Origin: Planctomycetia bacterium
GTDB taxonomy: Bacteria > Planctomycetota > MHYJ01 > WSZJ01
Assembly (NCBI GenBank): GCA_020849035.1
Contig: JADLHC010000281.1
Location: 1-47,607, forward strand
Direction of reading: 5' to 3'
Length of the DNA stretch: 47,607 bases
Below the pieces are notes generated by a model. That model was not told where the DNA came from, did not search any database, and saw nothing but the letters and a program-made list of their open reading frames with translations. Positions 27,048 through 35,160 of the stretch are shown piece by piece (position 1 is the stretch's first letter; every line of letters begins with the position of its first letter). The position numbers and the translations under genes were made by a program.

Positions 27048-28223
27048 TCACCGTTCCACCTTCCCTTCCCGCCGCCCGCCCAGCGACTCGAGGATGCGCA
27101 GGTAGCTGAACATCCTCCCCTCGGGGATCTCGCCGCGCCCGGCGGCGGCCTTGACGCCGCAGCCGGGCTCGTGGTCGTGGGTGCAGTCGTTGAAGCGACA
27201 TGAGCGGCCCGCGAACTCGGGGAAGTACGAAGCCAACTCGCGTGCGGAGATGTCCCAGAGGCCGAAGGAGCGGATGCCGGGGGTGTCAATGACGCGGAGG
27301 CCGCCGGGGAGTTCGAGGAGCGAAGAGCCGGTGGTCGTATGCTTGCCCTTGCCGCTGCGCTCCTGGACGTCGCCCACGCGAATCTCCTGCGAAGGGTCGA
27401 GGGCGTTGACGAGGGAGGACTTGCCGACGCCGGACTGGCCGACGAAGGCCGCGAGCTTGCCGGCGAGGAGCGCGCGCAGCTCCGGCAGCCCTTCCCCGGT
27501 GGCCGCCGAGACGACGGCGACGGGGGCGCCGGCGTCGCGGAAGACCTGGAGCTGGGCGTCGAGGACGACGCGGTCGGCGGGCGACAGGAGGTCGGCCTTG
27601 TTGACGCAGACGAGCCCCTGGGCGCCGCCGTAGGCCGCGGCGATCAGGAAACGATCCACGAGACGCGGCCGGAAGTACGGCTGCGCGGCCGCCGACACGA
27701 TCGCGACGACGTCGAGGTTCGCGGCGATGACGCGCTCGCGGTGTCCGAGGAACGGGTCCGGCCGCGAGAGGCGCGTCCGGCGCGGCGCGATCTCGACGAC
27801 TTCCCAGCCGCCGCCGCGGTCGGCGATGCGGACGTCGTCGCCCGGCGCGACCGCTTCCTCCACCGACACGCGCGCCTCCACCTCCTCGCCGCCGGCCACG
27901 GCGCGGCACGTCCCGGGCCCGACCGACACGACGAGCGCCGGCGTGCCCGGCACCGCTGCCTCGTCGCCGGCCTCCTCCGTCCGCGCCCCCTCCTGCTCCA
28001 GCAGCCGCGCGGCCCAGTCCCGGATCGAGTCCTTCCGTCGCCGCACGTTCCGCTCGCTCGACGGCGCGTCCTCCGACCCGTCCCACTCCTCGTCCTTCCG
28101 CGACGTCTTCCACGACGCCGCCGCGCGCCGCGCCTTCGCGGCCCGCTTGAACAGCATCCTCTTCTGGTTCCGGTCCAGCCCTTCCAGCGAATCCTGCTTC
28201 TTCCAGCGATGGTCGTTTCCCAT
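27048..28223 (-). CDS. rsgA: Ribosome small-subunit maturation GTPase RsgA
   Basis: RsgA is a circularly permuted GTPase that checks late 30S assembly. From the ATG at 28223 the protein has 391 residues, about 90 more than usual. The excess is a basic, probably disordered N-terminus (residues 1 to about 95). An OB-fold follows, then the permuted GTPase motifs: G4 VCVNKADL, G1 GQSGVGKSSL, G3 DTPGIRSFGL. The C-terminal zinc site CRFNDCTHDHEPGCGVKAA has the correct C-x(n)-C-x-H-x(n)-C form. Upstream lies a 17-codon ORF with an excellent ribosome-binding site. Confidence 0.95.
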   Translation of the reverse strand: MGNDHRWKKQDSLEGLDRNQKRMLFKRAAKARRAAASWKTSRKDEEWDGSEDAPSSERNVRRRKDSIRDWAARLLEQEGARTEEAGDEAAVPGTPALVVSVGPGTCRAVAGGEEVEARVSVEEAVAPGDDVRIADRGGGWEVVEIAPRRTRLSRPDPFLGHRERVIAANLDVVAIVSAAAQPYFRPRLVDRFLIAAAYGGAQGLVCVNKADLLSPADRVVLDAQLQVFRDAGAPVAVVSAATGEGLPELRALLAGKLAAFVGQSGVGKSSLVNALDPSQEIRVGDVQERSGKGKHTTTGSSLLELPGGLRVIDTPGIRSFGLWDISARELASYFPEFAGRSCRFNDCTHDHEPGCGVKAAAGRGEIPEGRMFSYLRILESLGGRREGKVER

Positions 28224-28334
28224 GGCGGGAGCGATCTCCGGTTTGTTGGGGTGTGAAGTGCGCACACCGGCTCCGTGTGAGGGAGTCCTCGGGGTGCGAG
28301 AGCGCCTCGAGCCCCGGCCGCCGGAGAGTTCCGG

Positions 28335-28388
28335 CTAGATCGCGGGGACGGAGGCGCCGACGAAGCGACGAAGAGCGTGCGTCAGCAT
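28335..28388 (-). CDS. 17-residue small ORF upstream of rsgA
   Basis: The reading frame MLTHALRRFVGASVPAI is preceded by AAAGGAGG at ideal distance from its ATG, a far better ribosome-binding site than most genes here have. It ends 111 bp before rsgA on the same strand. It may be a leader peptide controlling rsgA or an independent microprotein. There is no obvious regulatory amino-acid run. The 353-bp gap it sits in (28224-28576) has no other gene. Confidence 0.4.
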   Translation of the reverse strand: MLTHALRRFVGASVPAI

Positions 28389-28576
28389 GGGCGCCTCCTT
28401 TCGGGAAGTGGGAACGTCGACGGGGGGAGTGTACGGAATCCCCCGGTCCCGGTTCAACGCCTGTGGCGCGGAAAGGGTTCGCGGGGGAAATCGCGCTGGC
28501 GCGGCGGCCCTTCCGCATGCCACACTCCGCCCCTCGACGTCAACGGCGTGAGGACCACAAACCCCGAAAGGCGACC

Positions 28577-28942
28577 ATGGACAACAAGGCGGAGAACACG
28601 ACGGCGAAGGGCCCGAGCGCGATCAACGCGACGGTGGCGGAGCTGATGGCGGTTGCGGCGGCCGTCGCCGCGGGGTTCGAGGCGGGCGTGGAGTACCACG
28701 TGAACGCGGGCCGCAAGGCGGGGCTGACGGACGAGGACCTGGTCGCGGCCGCGAACGTCGGGCTCAAGCTGCGCCAGGCGTCCATGGAGAGCACGGTGCA
28801 CTCGGCGCGCGAGCTGCTCGCCCCCGGCGGTCACACGCACGAGCAGGGCGGCTGCGGCTGCGGCCAGAACGAGAGCCAGGAGGGCGGCTGCTGCAGCGAC
28901 GAGGAAAGCAATGAGGGAGGCGGCTGCTGCGGCGGCCACTGA
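28577..28942 (+). CDS. AhpD/carboxymuconolactone-decarboxylase-like protein with Cys/Gly/His-rich tail
   Basis: The 121-residue protein contains an AhpD-like helical core (about 15-75: ELMAVAAAVAAGFEAGVEYH, then VNAGRKAGLTDEDLVAAANV) of the CMD fold. In redox-active AhpD proteins this region has a CxxC followed by His. Here the Cys positions are replaced (FEAGVEYH), so peroxidase chemistry is unlikely. The C-terminal 30 residues are rich in Gly, Cys and His: CGCG, CC, and a final CCGGH, which looks like a metal-binding tail. AAAGG precedes the ATG. A small membrane protein follows 24 bp later and is probably co-transcribed. The role is unknown; metal handling is a possible reading. Confidence 0.8.
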   Translation: MDNKAENTTAKGPSAINATVAELMAVAAAVAAGFEAGVEYHVNAGRKAGLTDEDLVAAANVGLKLRQASMESTVHSARELLAPGGHTHEQGGCGCGQNESQEGGCCSDEESNEGGGCCGGH

Positions 28943-28966
28943 TCCGCCACTCTTGAGGGAGGGACC

Positions 28967-29146
28967 ATGCGCAAGCTCGGTCTGCTGCTGGTGCTGGGCG
29001 GTCTTGGTGCAGGCGCCGCGGCGTTCGGTCCGCCCGGCAAGGAGACGATCTCCGGCCATCCGGGGATGCACGTTCTCCTGGCGGCCGGCGGTGCCGGCTT
29101 CCTCCTCGGGCTCCTGCTGTTCAAGGCCGGCGGCAAGAAGAAGTAG
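28967..29146 (+). CDS. Small membrane protein, 59 residues
   Basis: The sequence starts MRKLGLLLVLGGLGAGAAAFG and ends LLGLLLFKAGGKKK, so it has two hydrophobic segments (about 3-20 and 36-53) around a short polar loop, and a basic tail. GAGGGAGG lies 4-11 nt before the ATG. It directly follows the Cys-tailed AhpD-like gene and ends 3 bp from the convergent pyrD stop. The function is unknown. Confidence 0.7.
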   Translation: MRKLGLLLVLGGLGAGAAAFGPPGKETISGHPGMHVLLAAGGAGFLLGLLLFKAGGKKK

Positions 29147-29149
29147 CCG

Positions 29150-30220
29150 TCAGTCCCCGGCTCCGACCAGGTCCTCGACGGACTTCAGTTTCTCCTTCAC
29201 GACGTGCTCGCAGATCCCGCGCACGATCTGGCCGGGCAGCCCGGGGCCTCCGTACACGAACGACGTGTAGAGCTGGACGAGGGAAGCGCCGGCCTTCATG
29301 CGGGCGATCGCGTCCTCGGCGGTCGCGATGCCGCCGACGCCGACGAGCGGGAGGCGCTTGCCGACGCGCGAGCGGACTTTCTTCAGCATCGCGAGCGCCT
29401 TGTCGCGAAGCGGCGCTCCGGAGAGGCCGCCCGGGCGTTCGGGGAAGGGGTTCTTCAGCGAGCTGCGGTCCAGCGTCGTGTTCGAAATGACGAGCCCCGC
29501 GGCGCCGCCCTCGAGCGCGCCGGCCAGCGCCTCGTCGAGCTGCGCGTCGTCGAGGTCCGGCGCCAGTTTCACGAGCACCGGGCGCGGTTTCGCGAGGCTG
29601 CGGTTCACGGCGTCCACGGCCGCGAGGATGTCCAGCAGCGCGCGGCGGCTCTGCAGGTTGCGCAGCCCGGGCGTGTTCGGCGAGGACACGTTCACGACGG
29701 CGTAGTGCATCTCGTCCTTCAGCGCGTCGAACACCGCCGCGTAGTCCTCCGGCGCCCTCTCCGCGTCCGTCGCCTTGTTCTTGCCGAGGTTCACGCCGAG
29801 GATCCCCTTGAAGCGCTTCCCCGCGAGCCGTTTCTTCACGGCGCCGGCGCCGGTTGAGGGGAACCCGAGGGCGTTGAGGAGCGCGCGGGCCTCGGGGAGG
29901 CGCCAGACGCGCGGGCGGTCGTTGCCGGGCTGGGGGCGCGGCGTGACGGTGCCGACCTCGACGCAGCCGAAGCCGAGGGCCATGAGGGCGGCGACGGCGT
30001 CGGCGTTCTTGTCGAGGCCGGCGGCGGCGCCGAGGGGGTTGGGGAACGTGAGGCCGAACGCGCGCACCTCGAGGCGGGGATCCACCGGCCCCGCGAACGC
30101 CCGCAGGATCGCCAGCCCGCCGGGCGTCGCCTGCGCCGCGCGCAGCGATTTCAGCGCCAGTCCGTGCGCCCGCTCGGGCTCGAGCGTCGACAGGATCGGG
30201 AAGACGAGGGAGCGGTACAT
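29150..30220 (-). CDS. pyrD: Dihydroorotate dehydrogenase (quinone), class 2
   Basis: PyrD oxidises dihydroorotate to orotate in pyrimidine synthesis and passes electrons to quinone at the membrane. The 356-residue protein has the class 2 N-terminal helices (MYRSLVFPILSTLEPERAHG), the FMN site AAAGLDKNADAV, the catalytic Ser region NVSSPNTPGLR, VKLAPDLDD, and GVGGIATAEDA with LYTSFVYGGP near the end. The start at 30220 fits the family; an ATG at 30232 would add four residues, and neither has a strong ribosome-binding site. It is divergent from the selenoprotein candidate. Confidence 0.96.
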   Translation of the reverse strand: MYRSLVFPILSTLEPERAHGLALKSLRAAQATPGGLAILRAFAGPVDPRLEVRAFGLTFPNPLGAAAGLDKNADAVAALMALGFGCVEVGTVTPRPQPGNDRPRVWRLPEARALLNALGFPSTGAGAVKKRLAGKRFKGILGVNLGKNKATDAERAPEDYAAVFDALKDEMHYAVVNVSSPNTPGLRNLQSRRALLDILAAVDAVNRSLAKPRPVLVKLAPDLDDAQLDEALAGALEGGAAGLVISNTTLDRSSLKNPFPERPGGLSGAPLRDKALAMLKKVRSRVGKRLPLVGVGGIATAEDAIARMKAGASLVQLYTSFVYGGPGLPGQIVRGICEHVVKEKLKSVEDLVGAGD

Positions 30221-30341
30221 GCGCGGGACCATTGAAACGCGGGAGGCGCGGAAGCGCCGCAGATTCCGTGGAGAACGGGGGGATGCACAATTTCCGCGGG
30301 CGTCGCGCCGTTGACCTGACAACCCGATTCCGGGAGCCCCC

Positions 30342-31472
30342 ATGCTCCGCACCGCCACGGCCGTCCTGGTCCTCAGCTTGTCCGCGTTCGCCCAGTCCCC
30401 CGAGGCCTCGTCCGCGCTCGAGCGCTTCGCGAAACTCCGCCCCGGGAACGACGACCTCGCGATGTACCGCCTCGACTGGGCGGAGAGCCTCGCCGCCGCG
30501 GAGAAGAAGGCCGCCGCGGAGAAGCGGCCGATCCTGCTCGTCGTCATCCACGCGAAGTACGGCGACATGATCACGGGGCACTGCTGAGCGACGGCGACGC
30601 AGGCGCGGGGGCTCGCCCTCGCGGACGCGGCGGTCGCCGCGCTCCTGAAGGAGTTCGTGGTGACGTCGTGGCACGGGCACCGGGACGACGCGGACATCCC
30701 GCCGGTCGTGCAGGAGGTGTGGGCCGCGAAGTTCAAGCCGGGCTCCGGGCAGTCCTCGAACGTGGACGCGTGCGTGCTCGATGCGGAGGGGAAGCTCGTG
30801 CGCCGCTGGGACGCGATGGCGCCGCGCGACGGGCGCGGGCGGGGCGAAGACCTGCGCGGCGACCCGCTTCCGAGGCACTGGAGGGAGAACCTGAAGGAGG
30901 CGCGGGCGGCTCTCGGGCTCGGGGAGCCGGGCAAACCGCGGGAGGTCTCGCTGCCCGAGCTCCCGGAAGGCCTGCGTTCGGGCATCCGCGTCTTCACGCG
31001 CCTCGACGACCGCGGCATGCCGGCGTACAAGGCGCCCGTCGTCGAGCTCGTCCCGATGGGCGACGAAGACTGGGCGCTTCTCGCCCGCCCCGCGAAAAGC
31101 GCCGCCCTCGACGCGTCCGCGCTTCTCCCGTGGCTCTCGAAGATGTACCCGGGGGGCGTGATGGAGCGCACGGACCCGGACACGAAGTTCGCGTACCGGG
31201 TGACGGGGGCGAAAGGCACGCTGTCGCTCGACCCGGCGGGCGAGAAGGACGGCTCGGCGTTCGCTCTCCTGCACGGCCGGGTGACGCTCACGGACTCGGG
31301 CGGCGGAGACTTCGCGTACTCGGGGGAGCTGCGTGTCGTCGTGGAGTACCGCGACAGGAAGGTCACGGGCCTCAAGGGTGTTTTCGAGGGGCCCTACCCG
31401 CGCCAGGGCCCGAAGGGGAGCGGCGGATTCGAATTTGACCTGACCGGAGTCTTCGAGAGCGTGATGCGGTAG
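30342..31472 (+). CDS. Candidate selenoprotein: secreted thioredoxin-like protein with in-frame UGA (Sec82)
   Basis: Two reading frames that lie exactly in phase (30342-30584 and 30588-31472) are separated only by TGA at 30585-30587. Read through, they give 376 residues. The first 17 residues are a signal peptide (ending SAFA). The context is thioredoxin-like: KRPILLVVIHAKYGDMITGHC-(UGA)-ATATQARGL, then a strand LLKEFVVTSW. The UGA therefore falls next to Cys81 at the expected redox position. An 8-bp GC-rich hairpin starts 16 nt after the UGA, in the window expected of a bacterial SECIS. The downstream part keeps full coding character and has no good independent start. Alternatives are a recent nonsense mutation or a sequencing error; no Sec-insertion genes are visible in the window to decide. 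Confidence 0.7.
30604..30623 (+). promoter_or_regulatory. Candidate bacterial SECIS hairpin
   Basis: CGCGGGGG and CCCUCGCG (with one G-U pair) form an 8-bp stem around a CUCG loop; opening the last pair gives a six-base loop that begins with G. The stem starts 16 nt after the in-frame UGA, and the loop is about 24 nt from it, within the spacing known for bacterial SECIS elements. The high GC content makes chance hairpins common here, so it supports the readthrough idea without proving it. Confidence 0.5.
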
Positions 31473-31542
31473 CGCAGACGCGCTTGCCCCGGGCCCCGCG
31501 CGCCCCATACCATGCCCGCCGCTCCATGGGAGGGAGGCGGCC

Positions 31543-32442
31543 GTGACGAGCCCGACCTCGAAGACCGTCGTCGGCGTCGAGTCGTTCCAGCGGATCCTCC
31601 GGATCCTGCAGGTCGCCACGGCGTCGCTCGAGCCCAAGGTGCTCTTCCGAAACGTCGTGGACTCCGTCCTCAAGGAGTTTCCGCGCTTCTACCACGTCTC
31701 CGTCTTCCTCGTGTTCAAGCACGCGGGCGTTTTCGCGCCGATGGCGATCGCCGGGGAAACGCCGGAAGTCTTCGTGGACAAGTACCCGGACGGGTATACG
31801 CAGAAGCTCAGCGTGGGCCTCCTGGGCCGGGCGTTCACGACGGCGCGCACCGTGCTCGTCAACGACGTGACGAAGGACCCCGGCTACCACAGCGCGGTGG
31901 CGCCGACGACGATGAGCGAGCTCTGCGTGCCGCTCAAGGTCGAGGACGAGGTCATCGGCGTGCTCAACATGGAGAGCCTGAAGCCGAACGCCCTCGGCCC
32001 CGCCGACGTGGACTTCTTCGAGATCCTCGCCGATCACCTCGCGAACGCCGTGAAGAACAGCCTCGTCCAGGACCAGCTCGCCTCCAGCGCCGGCGCGCCC
32101 GCCGAGCTCGCCGACCCGCTGCGCGCCGCGGAGAGGACGTGGCGCGACGTCGTCAACCGTCTCCAGGAGCCGATCCTCAAGGTCGCCGCCGACGGCAAGA
32201 TCCTGTTCGCGAACGGCGAGGCGCTGAAGCGCCACGGGGGCGCGAAGGATGCGCTCACCGGGCGGCGCTTCGAGGACCTCCTGGACGCCGCGGCGCGCGA
32301 CGCCTGCCGCAAGGCGCTGGAACAACCCGACGGGAAGCCCTTCGAAGTCGCGGTCACGCTCGGCGCCCCGGCCCGGTGGCTGGCGTTCCCGATGAAGGAG
32401 GGGAAGCCGCCGCATGCGTGCCTGTACAAGCTGAAGGACTGA
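31543..32442 (+). CDS. GAF-PAS sensor protein without output domain
   Basis: The 299-residue cytoplasmic protein has a GAF domain at about 15-170 (typical FRNVVDSVLKEF start, VLVNDVTKDPGYH, SELCVPLKVEDEVIGVLNMES) and a PAS-like domain at about 200-295 (RLQEPILKVAADGKILFANGEALK). No kinase, cyclase or DNA-binding domain follows, so it probably signals by protein interaction. The GTG at 31543 has GGGAGGGAGG upstream. It lies 70 bp after the selenoprotein candidate on the same strand. Confidence 0.88.
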   Translation: MTSPTSKTVVGVESFQRILRILQVATASLEPKVLFRNVVDSVLKEFPRFYHVSVFLVFKHAGVFAPMAIAGETPEVFVDKYPDGYTQKLSVGLLGRAFTTARTVLVNDVTKDPGYHSAVAPTTMSELCVPLKVEDEVIGVLNMESLKPNALGPADVDFFEILADHLANAVKNSLVQDQLASSAGAPAELADPLRAAERTWRDVVNRLQEPILKVAADGKILFANGEALKRHGGAKDALTGRRFEDLLDAAARDACRKALEQPDGKPFEVAVTLGAPARWLAFPMKEGKPPHACLYKLKD

Positions 32443-32481
32443 AGGCCGGGAGCCGTCCGGCCGACGCGCCCGGCGCGGGCT

Positions 32482-33024
32482 TCAGGGCGCGAAGAAGTCC
32501 GAAACCTTCAGCGAGAGCCCGGGAAGCAGCGCGCTCTGGAGAGTTTCGACGGCCTGGAACACGCGGCGCTCTGCCTGCTCCGTAAGCCGGTACACCGCGA
32601 CCGTCCTGTGCCCCGGGTCCACGAACCAGTACTCAGGAACGCCGGCACGCGCGTAGATTTCCTTCTTGAGAGTCAGGTCCGTGGAAGCAGTGCCGGGAGA
32701 TCCGACTTCGATCACCAGGTCGGGGGTGCCGTGAATGCCATCCGCCTGAATCCGGCTTGCGTGCGCCTGAAGGACGACGAGGAGGTCCGGCTGCAGGACA
32801 TCACTCTCGGAGAGGTAGACGTCGAACGGCGCGACGAAAACACGCCCGAGCGGATTCGCCTGCAGGAAGACCTTCAACAAGGTACAGATGTTGACGACCG
32901 CCGTCTGGTGGCGTTCAGAAGGGCTCGGTGCCACGACGTATTCTCCATCAAGAAGTTCCATGCGCGGCGCCTCCGGCGGAAGCGCGCGGTAGTGGTCGGC
33001 GGTGAATCGAATCGATCGGATCAT
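32482..33024 (-). CDS. Uma2-family (DUF820) putative endonuclease
   Basis: Uma2 proteins have a PD-(D/E)XK restriction-endonuclease fold; their role is unknown, and they are abundant in Planctomycetota, cyanobacteria and Chloroflexota. The 180-residue protein has the family pattern: MELLDGEYVVAPSPSERHQ, the acidic residues in QPDLLVV and PDLVIEVGSP, and the Lys in LKKEIYARAGVPEYW followed by VDP. All likely catalytic residues are present, so it may be active. It is convergent with the GAF-PAS gene. Confidence 0.9.
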   Translation of the reverse strand: MIRSIRFTADHYRALPPEAPRMELLDGEYVVAPSPSERHQTAVVNICTLLKVFLQANPLGRVFVAPFDVYLSESDVLQPDLLVVLQAHASRIQADGIHGTPDLVIEVGSPGTASTDLTLKKEIYARAGVPEYWFVDPGHRTVAVYRLTEQAERRVFQAVETLQSALLPGLSLKVSDFFAP

Positions 33025-33061
33025 GGTTCCTGGGAGCAGTTTATCAGCCGGAAGACTCGGG

Positions 33062-33355
33062 CTACATGCCGAGTTCCGGGCGCAGCAGGGTCCTCCACGT
33101 CCGCGAGTAGTGAAGGCTCAGATTGACGCCGCACCAGGGGCAGAACGTCAGGCCCGTTTGTGTCATGAGGCTCAGGGGAAATGGCGTCGAGAAGTTGGGG
33201 ACATTCCCGGGGTCAAGGGATCGGAACTGGATGCGGAAGGAAGGCCGGCCAGCGTGATCTTCCAATGCGAAGACGCCGATGCCACGCTTTCCCGCGGCGT
33301 CGAACATCCCTTCGAATCCCGCGCAGCAGAACGGCGCGCGTCCGGGCAGGCTCAT
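33062..33355 (-). CDS. Small CxxC protein coupled to an ABC transporter
   Basis: The function is unknown. The 97-residue protein contains FCCAGF near residue 9 and FCPWCG near residue 74, a likely split zinc ribbon or metal site, and no signal peptide or membrane helix. Its ATG overlaps the permease stop by 4 bp (ATGA), so it is translationally coupled to the importer genes and may be a regulatory or substrate-related partner. Confidence 0.7.
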   Translation of the reverse strand: MSLPGRAPFCCAGFEGMFDAAGKRGIGVFALEDHAGRPSFRIQFRSLDPGNVPNFSTPFPLSLMTQTGLTFCPWCGVNLSLHYSRTWRTLLRPELGM

Positions 33356-34317
33356 GGCGTTCTCCGGGCTCTCAGCAGCCACAGGAAGAACGGCCCGCCG
33401 ATCATGGCGGTGACGACGCCGACGGGGAGTTCCTCGGGGCGGGAGAAGGCGCGTGCGGCGCCGTCGCAGAGGGCGAGGAATCCGGCGCCGGCGAGGGCGG
33501 AGGCGGGGAGGACGAGGCGGGCGTCGGGGCCGGCCATGAGGCGGACGCAGTGGGGGACGATGAGGCCGACGAAGCCGATGGGGCCGCAGACGGAGACGGC
33601 GGCGGCGGTGCCGAGGGAGGCGCCGAGGAGGGTGAGGAGCTGGGCGCGGGGGACGTGGACGCCGCGGGTGGCGGCGAGGTCCTCGCCGGCGGCGAGCTGG
33701 TGGAGGTCGCGGGAAGCGGCGGCGAGGATGAGCATGGAGGCGGCGCACCAGGGGGCGCATTGACGCAGTGCGTCATAGCCCGCGGTGTCGAGCCCGCCGG
33801 TGAGCCAGCGGACGACGTGGACGGCGCGGGTCGAGGCGACGCGGTTGAGGGCGACGAGGGTGAGGGCGGAGAAGAGGAGCGAGACGGTGATGCCGGTGAG
33901 GACGGTGTCGCCGGGCGCGAGGCCGTGCCGGCGGCGCGCGAGGGCCCAGACGAGCCCGATCGCGCCGAGGCCGCCGGCCATGCCGGCCAGCGGCACGCCG
34001 CCCGGGATCCGCGCGAGCGCCGTCTCGCCGGCCAGCAGCGCCACGAACGCCGCGCCGCTCGAGATCCCCAGCGTGTACTCGGACGCGAGCGGGTTGCGCA
34101 GCCACGCCTGCATCGAGGCTCCGCTCATCGCCAGCGTCGCGCCGACGACGAGGCCGAGAAGGGCGCGCGGCAGCCGCAGTTGCCGGAAGATCTCGCCCGG
34201 CGTGCCGTCCGCGCCCCACGGGATGAACGTCGCCCCGAGCATCGGCGCCACGAGCGCGGCGACGGCGGCGAAGGCGAGGCCGGCGAGGAGCACGGAAGCG
34301 AAGCGTCCGCGGGTCAT
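33352..34317 (-). CDS. FecCD/BtuC-type ABC importer permease
   Basis: This is the membrane subunit of a type II ABC importer for cobalamin, haem or iron chelates. The 321-residue protein has about nine to ten hydrophobic helices and the family motifs RLPRALLGLVVGATLAMSGA, NPLASEYTLGISSGA, and GPIGFVGLIVPH with RLMAGPDAR. Its ATG overlaps the ATPase stop by 4 bp. The frame is open upstream across the ATPase gene, but that is a shadow. Confidence 0.93.
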   Translation of the reverse strand: MTRGRFASVLLAGLAFAAVAALVAPMLGATFIPWGADGTPGEIFRQLRLPRALLGLVVGATLAMSGASMQAWLRNPLASEYTLGISSGAAFVALLAGETALARIPGGVPLAGMAGGLGAIGLVWALARRRHGLAPGDTVLTGITVSLLFSALTLVALNRVASTRAVHVVRWLTGGLDTAGYDALRQCAPWCAASMLILAAASRDLHQLAAGEDLAATRGVHVPRAQLLTLLGASLGTAAAVSVCGPIGFVGLIVPHCVRLMAGPDARLVLPASALAGAGFLALCDGAARAFSRPEELPVGVVTAMIGGPFFLWLLRARRTP

Positions 34318-35099
34318 CGGCGCGCCTCGGGAGTCGGCAGCACGACGGGCGTCCCTCCCGCGGGGTGCGGCGTCACGACGACCGGCGTCCCGAACGCCTT
34401 CGTCAGCACCTCCGCGGTCAACGCTTCCGCCGGAGTCCCCGCCTTCAGGATGCGCCCGGCAACGAGCACGGCGACGCGGTCGCAGAACATGGCGGCGAGG
34501 GTGACGTCGTGGGTCACGGCGAGCGCGGCGATCCTCCGCGAGCGGCAGAGGTCGCGGACGAGGGCGTAGGTCTGGACCTGGGCGGCGAGGTCGAGGTTGG
34601 CGGTGGGCTCGTCGAGGAGAAGCGCGCGCGGCTCCTGGGCGAGCGCCGCGGCGATGGCGACGCGCTGCTGCTGGCCGCCGGAGAGGGTCGCCACGCGACG
34701 GGAAGCGAAGTCGGCAGCGCCGGCCGCGGCGAGGGCGTCCTGCGCGGCGCGGACGTCGGCGTCGCCGTCGAACCATCCCGAGGCGCGGCGCGGGTGGCGG
34801 CCGAGAAGGACGGCCTCGAGGGCGGTGAAATCCCAGAGGGGCGGGGCGTCCTGGGCGACGAGGGCCGCGGCGCGGGCGACCTCGAGGCGCGGCGCAGCGG
34901 AGAGGGGATGGCCGTCGAGCAGGACCTCGCCGGCGGACGGCGCGAGCAGCCCGAGCAAGGTCCGCAGCAGCGTCGTCTTGCCGGAGCCGTTCGGGCCGAT
35001 GACCGCGGTGAACGTCCCGGGCTCGAGCCCGAGCGAGACGCCGTCGAGGATCGGCGCGCCGCCGTACCCCGCCGTGACCCCGCGCGCCTCCAGGATCAT
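34314..35099 (-). CDS. ABC importer ATPase (BtuD/FhuC type)
   Basis: This 261-residue ATPase energises the BtuC-like permease. It has Walker A GPNGSGKTT near 35-43, Q-loop region LVAQDAPPL, signature LSGGQQQR, Walker B RALLLDEPTANLD, and the H-loop AVTHD. The C-terminal FGTPVVVTPHPAGG segment is typical of the BtuD/FhuC group. It is the middle gene of a binding protein - ATPase - permease - CxxC protein operon. Confidence 0.95.
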   Translation of the reverse strand: MILEARGVTAGYGGAPILDGVSLGLEPGTFTAVIGPNGSGKTTLLRTLLGLLAPSAGEVLLDGHPLSAAPRLEVARAAALVAQDAPPLWDFTALEAVLLGRHPRRASGWFDGDADVRAAQDALAAAGAADFASRRVATLSGGQQQRVAIAAALAQEPRALLLDEPTANLDLAAQVQTYALVRDLCRSRRIAALAVTHDVTLAAMFCDRVAVLVAGRILKAGTPAEALTAEVLTKAFGTPVVVTPHPAGGTPVVLPTPEARR

Positions 35100-35160
35100 T
35101 CCCGCCCCCCGGCCTCAAGCCGGCCCGCCCTCCCGCCCTCCCGCCTTCCCGCCCTCTCTC

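Noticed and set aside
30657-31472. Independent gene starting at GTG 30657
   Set aside because: No ribosome-binding site, and the frame continues upstream in phase to the UGA and the signal-peptide ORF, with coherent thioredoxin-like sequence across the junction.
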